NCBI GenBank assembly: GCA_900552495.1
Contig: URZY01000004.1
Location: 62,001-126,000, forward strand
Source: an uncultured Mycoplasmatota bacterium
GTDB lineage: Bacteria > Bacillota_I > Bacilli_A > RF39 > UBA660
DNA length: 64,000 nt
Direction of reading: 5' to 3'
The translations under genes and the position numbers were made by a program. The notes under the pieces were generated by a model. That model did not search any database. It saw only the letters and a list, made by a program, of their open reading frames with translations, and was not told the origin of the DNA. This document shows, piece by piece, positions 61,150 through 64,000 of this stretch. Positions within the stretch are counted from its first letter, which is position 1. The number at the start of each line of letters is the position of its first letter.

Positions 61150-61437
61150 ATGGATTATGAGTTTTCTAGTAAAGAAGAGTTATATCAGAGAGTTCGGCCA
61201 GCACTTAGAGCAAAAAAAAGTGAATTGAATAGACTTGGAATGGGATATATTCAGGAAGTTGATATATGGAATTTTTTGATTGAATCTAAGTGGAGCAGGT
61301 CTAGTGATTTGATGCTTTATGATATAGTTGATGATATTTTAAATATTGAAAATGAGAAAATTGATAATTATATAAAGATGAAAATTGGTAAATTAAAACG
61401 AACACAACATTTTGATAGTAGTATAGAGATTTTATGA
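61150..61437 (+). CDS. ComN-like post-transcriptional regulator
   Basis: This 95-residue helical protein contains 'RVRPALRAKKSELNRLG' and 'VDIWNFLIESKWSRSSDLML', then 'YDIVDDIL', which is the pattern of the ComN/YrzD family. In Bacilli the family gene lies next to secDF, as it does here (11 bases before the secDF start). ComN was linked to localisation or expression of the comE mRNA in Bacillus subtilis. Its function here is inferred from the family. AAGGTGTG precedes the ATG. Confidence 0.8.
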   Translation: MDYEFSSKEELYQRVRPALRAKKSELNRLGMGYIQEVDIWNFLIESKWSRSSDLMLYDIVDDILNIENEKIDNYIKMKIGKLKRTQHFDSSIEIL

Positions 61438-61447
61438 GGTGAGATTC

Positions 61448-63727
61448 GTGAACAAGAAAGGAAATAAGACAAAAGTAGTAAGAAAAGCTACATTTTTAAC
61501 CCTAATAATAATTGGAATTTGTTTTTTGTTTGTTCCATTATTTAAGAATCTAAAGTTCGGTTTGGATTTACAAGGGGGATTTGAGGTTTTATATAAAGTT
61601 GAGTCTATTGATGGTTCAAAAATGACTAGTAGTAAAATGACAGCAACTTATAAAACTTTAAGTAAAAGAATTGATAGTTTAGGAGTAAGTGAGCCAGAAA
61701 TAATTCTTGAAGGTAACGATAGAATTAGGGTGAAGTTAGCTGGCGTTACTGATCCTGAGGAAGCACGTAGTCAATTATCAACGGTTGCATCATTAACTTT
61801 TAGAGATGTTGATGATAAGTTATTGATGGCTAGCGATGTTTTAGAGGCTGGAAAGGCAAAAGTAGGACAGGATGAATCTGGAAATCCAGCGGTAGCATTG
61901 ACTGTTAAAGATAAAGATAAGTTTTATAATGTAACTAAGGAAATTAGTGAACGTGAAGATGGAGAAAATATGATAGTCATTTGGTTGGATTTTAATCAAA
62001 TGACTGATAGTTTTGCTGATGACAGTACAAAATGTGGAACAGATGGTTCTAATTGTTTGAGTGCAGCAACTGTTTCTCAAGGGTTTGCTAGTGATGTTAT
62101 TATTCAAGGTGATTTTACTTTAGAGGAAGTAGAAAACTTAGTAGATTTAATTAATAGTGGTTCATTACCAAGTAAATTAAGTGAAGTTTCTAGTAGAACG
62201 GTTGGGGCTGCATTCGGTGATCAAACATTGGAAAAAACACTTGTTGCTGGAATTGTTGGAGTTGTGGCAATTATTACAATTTTAATTGTTGTATATCATT
62301 TTTCGGGATTTATCGCTTCCTGCGCAATGATGTTATATACATTCTTAGTATTTTTAGTATTTTGGTTAGTTGGAGGAGTGTTGACACTTCCTGGTATTGC
62401 TGCTTTAGTACTTGGAATTGGAATGGCTGTTGATTCTAATGTTATTACTTTTTCGCGTATTAGAGATGAATTACATAGTGGTAAAAGTTTACCTTTAGCG
62501 GTTCGAGAAGGAACAAAATCAAGTTTTTCAGCAATAATCGATGGTAATGTTACCACCTTATTAGTAGGAATTATTATGTTTATTTTTGGTGAATCTAGTA
62601 TTAAAGGATTTGCTACTATGAATATAATTACAGTATTAGTAACAATGGTAACAATGGTATTTTTAACAAGATGGTTAGTAAATAGTTTTGTTAAGACTGA
62701 TTATTTTAATGATAAGGTTAATTTGTTTATTAATGTAAAAAAGGAAAATATTCCTGATGTAAGTAAAAATGAAGAAATTAAGATGATTCCTTTTAAAAAT
62801 GTAAATTTCTTGAAACATAGAGATTTATGGTCTTTATTATCAGTAATAATTATTGCTATTGGTGGAATAGTGATTGGTATTAAGGGGCTTAACTTAGGAA
62901 TTGATTTTAAGGCAGGCAGTGATATTACAATTGCTACAGAAGAGAAATTAACAACAAAAACTTTAACGACTGATTTAGAAGAATTGGGTATTGAAGCTAC
63001 TGATATTTCTTTTGAAGATGAAGAGATTGTTGTTAGAGTTTCCAAAGCTTTTAATGGCGAAGAAGTAAAGAAAGTGAATAAATATTTCGAGGATAAATAT
63101 GATGCTAAAGTAAATATTGGTGTTGTTTCTAATGTTGTTAAAAAGGAATTAGTTAAGAATGCCGTTTTAGCTGTAACTATAGCTTTAGTAGGTATTATTT
63201 TATATGTTTCAGTTAGATTTAAATTTAGTTATGCAATTGGTGGTGTAGTGGCATTGGTACATGACGTTGCTGTTATGTTTGCTTTATTTGCATTATTTAG
63301 ATTAGAAGTTGATACAATGTTTATTGCTGCTGTATTAGCAATAATTGGATATTCTATTAATGATACAATTGTGTCTTTTGATAGGGTACGTGAAAATTTA
63401 GCTAAGGCTAATAAGAAAAAATTAACAAAAGATGAGTTAGAAAATATTTGTAATAGAAGTATTCAAGAAACCTTTTCTAGAACACTATTTACATCTATTA
63501 CAACTTTAATTCCAATAGCAGCGTTAATGATTTTAGGACCACAAGAAATATTTACATTTAATATAGCTATGTTAATTGGATTAGTGGCTGGAACGTATTC
63601 ATCAATCTTTATTTCAATGGGAGTATTTATATTTTTTGAAAAGAAGAATATTGGAAAACCACAAAAACAAAAACGAATTTATACTGATGAATTTGAAGAA
63701 AAGAAAGTAAAGGGAATTAATTGTTAG
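61448..63727 (+). CDS. secDF: Fused SecD/SecF protein-export subunit
   Basis: The 759 residues contain a SecD half ('FGLDLQGGFEVLYKV', 'IRVKLAGVTDPEEARSQL', periplasmic-type P1 domain with 'LVDLINSGSLPSKL', then five membrane helices with 'GIGMAVDSNVITFSR') and a SecF half ('GIDFKAGSDI', 'SIND' in 'GYSINDTIVSFDRVRENL'). The fused form is typical of Bacilli. The start is GTG 61448 after GAGGTGAG; a GTG at 61439 lies in that site. It uses proton-motive force to assist export by SecYEG. Confidence 0.95.
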   Translation: MNKKGNKTKVVRKATFLTLIIIGICFLFVPLFKNLKFGLDLQGGFEVLYKVESIDGSKMTSSKMTATYKTLSKRIDSLGVSEPEIILEGNDRIRVKLAGVTDPEEARSQLSTVASLTFRDVDDKLLMASDVLEAGKAKVGQDESGNPAVALTVKDKDKFYNVTKEISEREDGENMIVIWLDFNQMTDSFADDSTKCGTDGSNCLSAATVSQGFASDVIIQGDFTLEEVENLVDLINSGSLPSKLSEVSSRTVGAAFGDQTLEKTLVAGIVGVVAIITILIVVYHFSGFIASCAMMLYTFLVFLVFWLVGGVLTLPGIAALVLGIGMAVDSNVITFSRIRDELHSGKSLPLAVREGTKSSFSAIIDGNVTTLLVGIIMFIFGESSIKGFATMNIITVLVTMVTMVFLTRWLVNSFVKTDYFNDKVNLFINVKKENIPDVSKNEEIKMIPFKNVNFLKHRDLWSLLSVIIIAIGGIVIGIKGLNLGIDFKAGSDITIATEEKLTTKTLTTDLEELGIEATDISFEDEEIVVRVSKAFNGEEVKKVNKYFEDKYDAKVNIGVVSNVVKKELVKNAVLAVTIALVGIILYVSVRFKFSYAIGGVVALVHDVAVMFALFALFRLEVDTMFIAAVLAIIGYSINDTIVSFDRVRENLAKANKKKLTKDELENICNRSIQETFSRTLFTSITTLIPIAALMILGPQEIFTFNIAMLIGLVAGTYSSIFISMGVFIFFEKKNIGKPQKQKRIYTDEFEEKKVKGINC

Positions 63728-63736
63728 TGAGAGGAG

Positions 63737-64000
63737 ATGGTTCCTACGTCTAAACAAAAAGATAATATTACTTTTGAAGATGTGCTAGAGAAAGTAAAAG
63801 CTTATATTGAAGATGAAGAAAAAATAAAGGTAATCCAACAGGCTTACCTTTTTGCACAAGAAAAACATGAAGGACAATTTAGAAAAAGTGGGGAACCTTA
63901 TATTACCCATCCACTTAATGTGGCACAAATTTTGACAACTATTTATGCGGATTATGAAACTATAAGTGCTGGATTATTACATGATGTCTTAGAAGATTGT
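63737..64000 (+). CDS. rel: RelA/SpoT-type (p)ppGpp synthetase/hydrolase, 3' end outside window
   Basis: The last 88 codons in the window have the HD-domain start of a long Rsh enzyme: 'AYLFAQEKHEGQFRKSGEPY' and 'ITHPLNVAQIL', then 'AGLLHDVLED' with the H-D pair. The gene continues past 64000. The start at 63737 has GAGAGGAG directly abutting the ATG, which is tight; a later GTG (63783) inside is less likely because it would trim the N-terminal helix. This gene commonly follows secDF in Bacilli. Confidence 0.92.
   Translation, partial: MVPTSKQKDNITFEDVLEKVKAYIEDEEKIKVIQQAYLFAQEKHEGQFRKSGEPYITHPLNVAQILTTIYADYETISAGLLHDVLEDC

Noticed and set aside
62701..63045. Minus-strand 114-residue frame in secDF
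   Set aside because: The plus strand encodes the conserved SecDF membrane region; the opposite frame has no ribosome site or family match.

Overview
The window is AT-rich DNA (clearly well below 40% GC by eye) from a low-GC Gram-positive bacterium. UGA behaves as a stop, tryptophan is TGG, and Shine-Dalgarno sites such as GGAGG/AGGAGG are common. Housekeeping order at the right edge (rbgA, rnhB, topA, a Xer recombinase, a ComN-like gene, secDF, rel), a Tn1549-type conjugative element and collagen-like/SpaA-like surface proteins suggest a gut-associated Bacillota/Bacilli-Erysipelotrichia-like or 'Mycoplasmatota'-like host. The genus cannot be named from the sequence. I saw no rRNA, tRNA or CRISPR array.

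Layout. (1) 1-13.4 kb is chromosomal backbone: the 3' part of cutA, a DUF362 protein, and a striking group of DNA-repair genes. These are two O6-alkylguanine transferase-fold proteins plus 3-methyladenine glycosylase I in an overlapping run, two uracil-DNA-glycosylase-superfamily genes and a probable HhH glycosylase. They are followed by a tocopherol-cyclase-like gene, a collagen-like surface protein, a HAD phosphatase, a P-loop kinase-like protein and two XRE membrane regulators. (2) 13.4-15.8 kb is a scar zone: a headless TetR gene, a nucleoside phosphorylase, a fragment matching the right end of the large element, and a nucleoside 2-deoxyribosyltransferase-like gene.

(3) 15.87-53.72 kb is an integration island in the 5' end of rbgA (ylqF). 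Four copies or mimics of the rbgA start (15830, 24330, 27793 and the live one at 53679) all end at the same codons, AT(T/C) AAC TG. They divide the island into element A (8.5 kb: RhuM, GntR-ABC transporter, CoiA-like nuclease, broken serine recombinase, and a two-gene pair sharing an amyloid-like motif), element B (3.5 kb: HEPN protein, broken serine recombinase, GNAT, CYTH) and element C (25.9 kb, a Tn1549-like ICE). Element C has the conjugation modules (SSB, candidate oriT, MobC, relaxase, PcfB, VirD4, Maff2, VirB6, PrgI, VirB4, lytic protein). It also carries surface or secreted cargo (thioester/CnaB adhesin, sortase, caspase-like peptidase, trypsin-like protease, metallophosphoesterase). 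Its tyrosine integrase is only a fragment beside the right junction. All recognisable element recombinases are damaged, so the island looks immobile without help.

(4) 53.68-64 kb is backbone again: rbgA, rnhB, topA, two unrecognised conserved-looking proteins, a XerC/D recombinase, a ComN-like gene, a secDF fusion and the start of rel.

The most interesting points are the stacked rbgA insertions, in which each element supplies a new promoter and N-terminus to an essential GTPase gene, and the 21720-24204 gene pair. That pair joins a 58-residue single-membrane-pass protein, whose tail carries NNNGDVVNGN, to a 774-residue protein whose head carries NNNGDVINGD. This arrangement resembles amyloid-signalling effector/receptor pairs.
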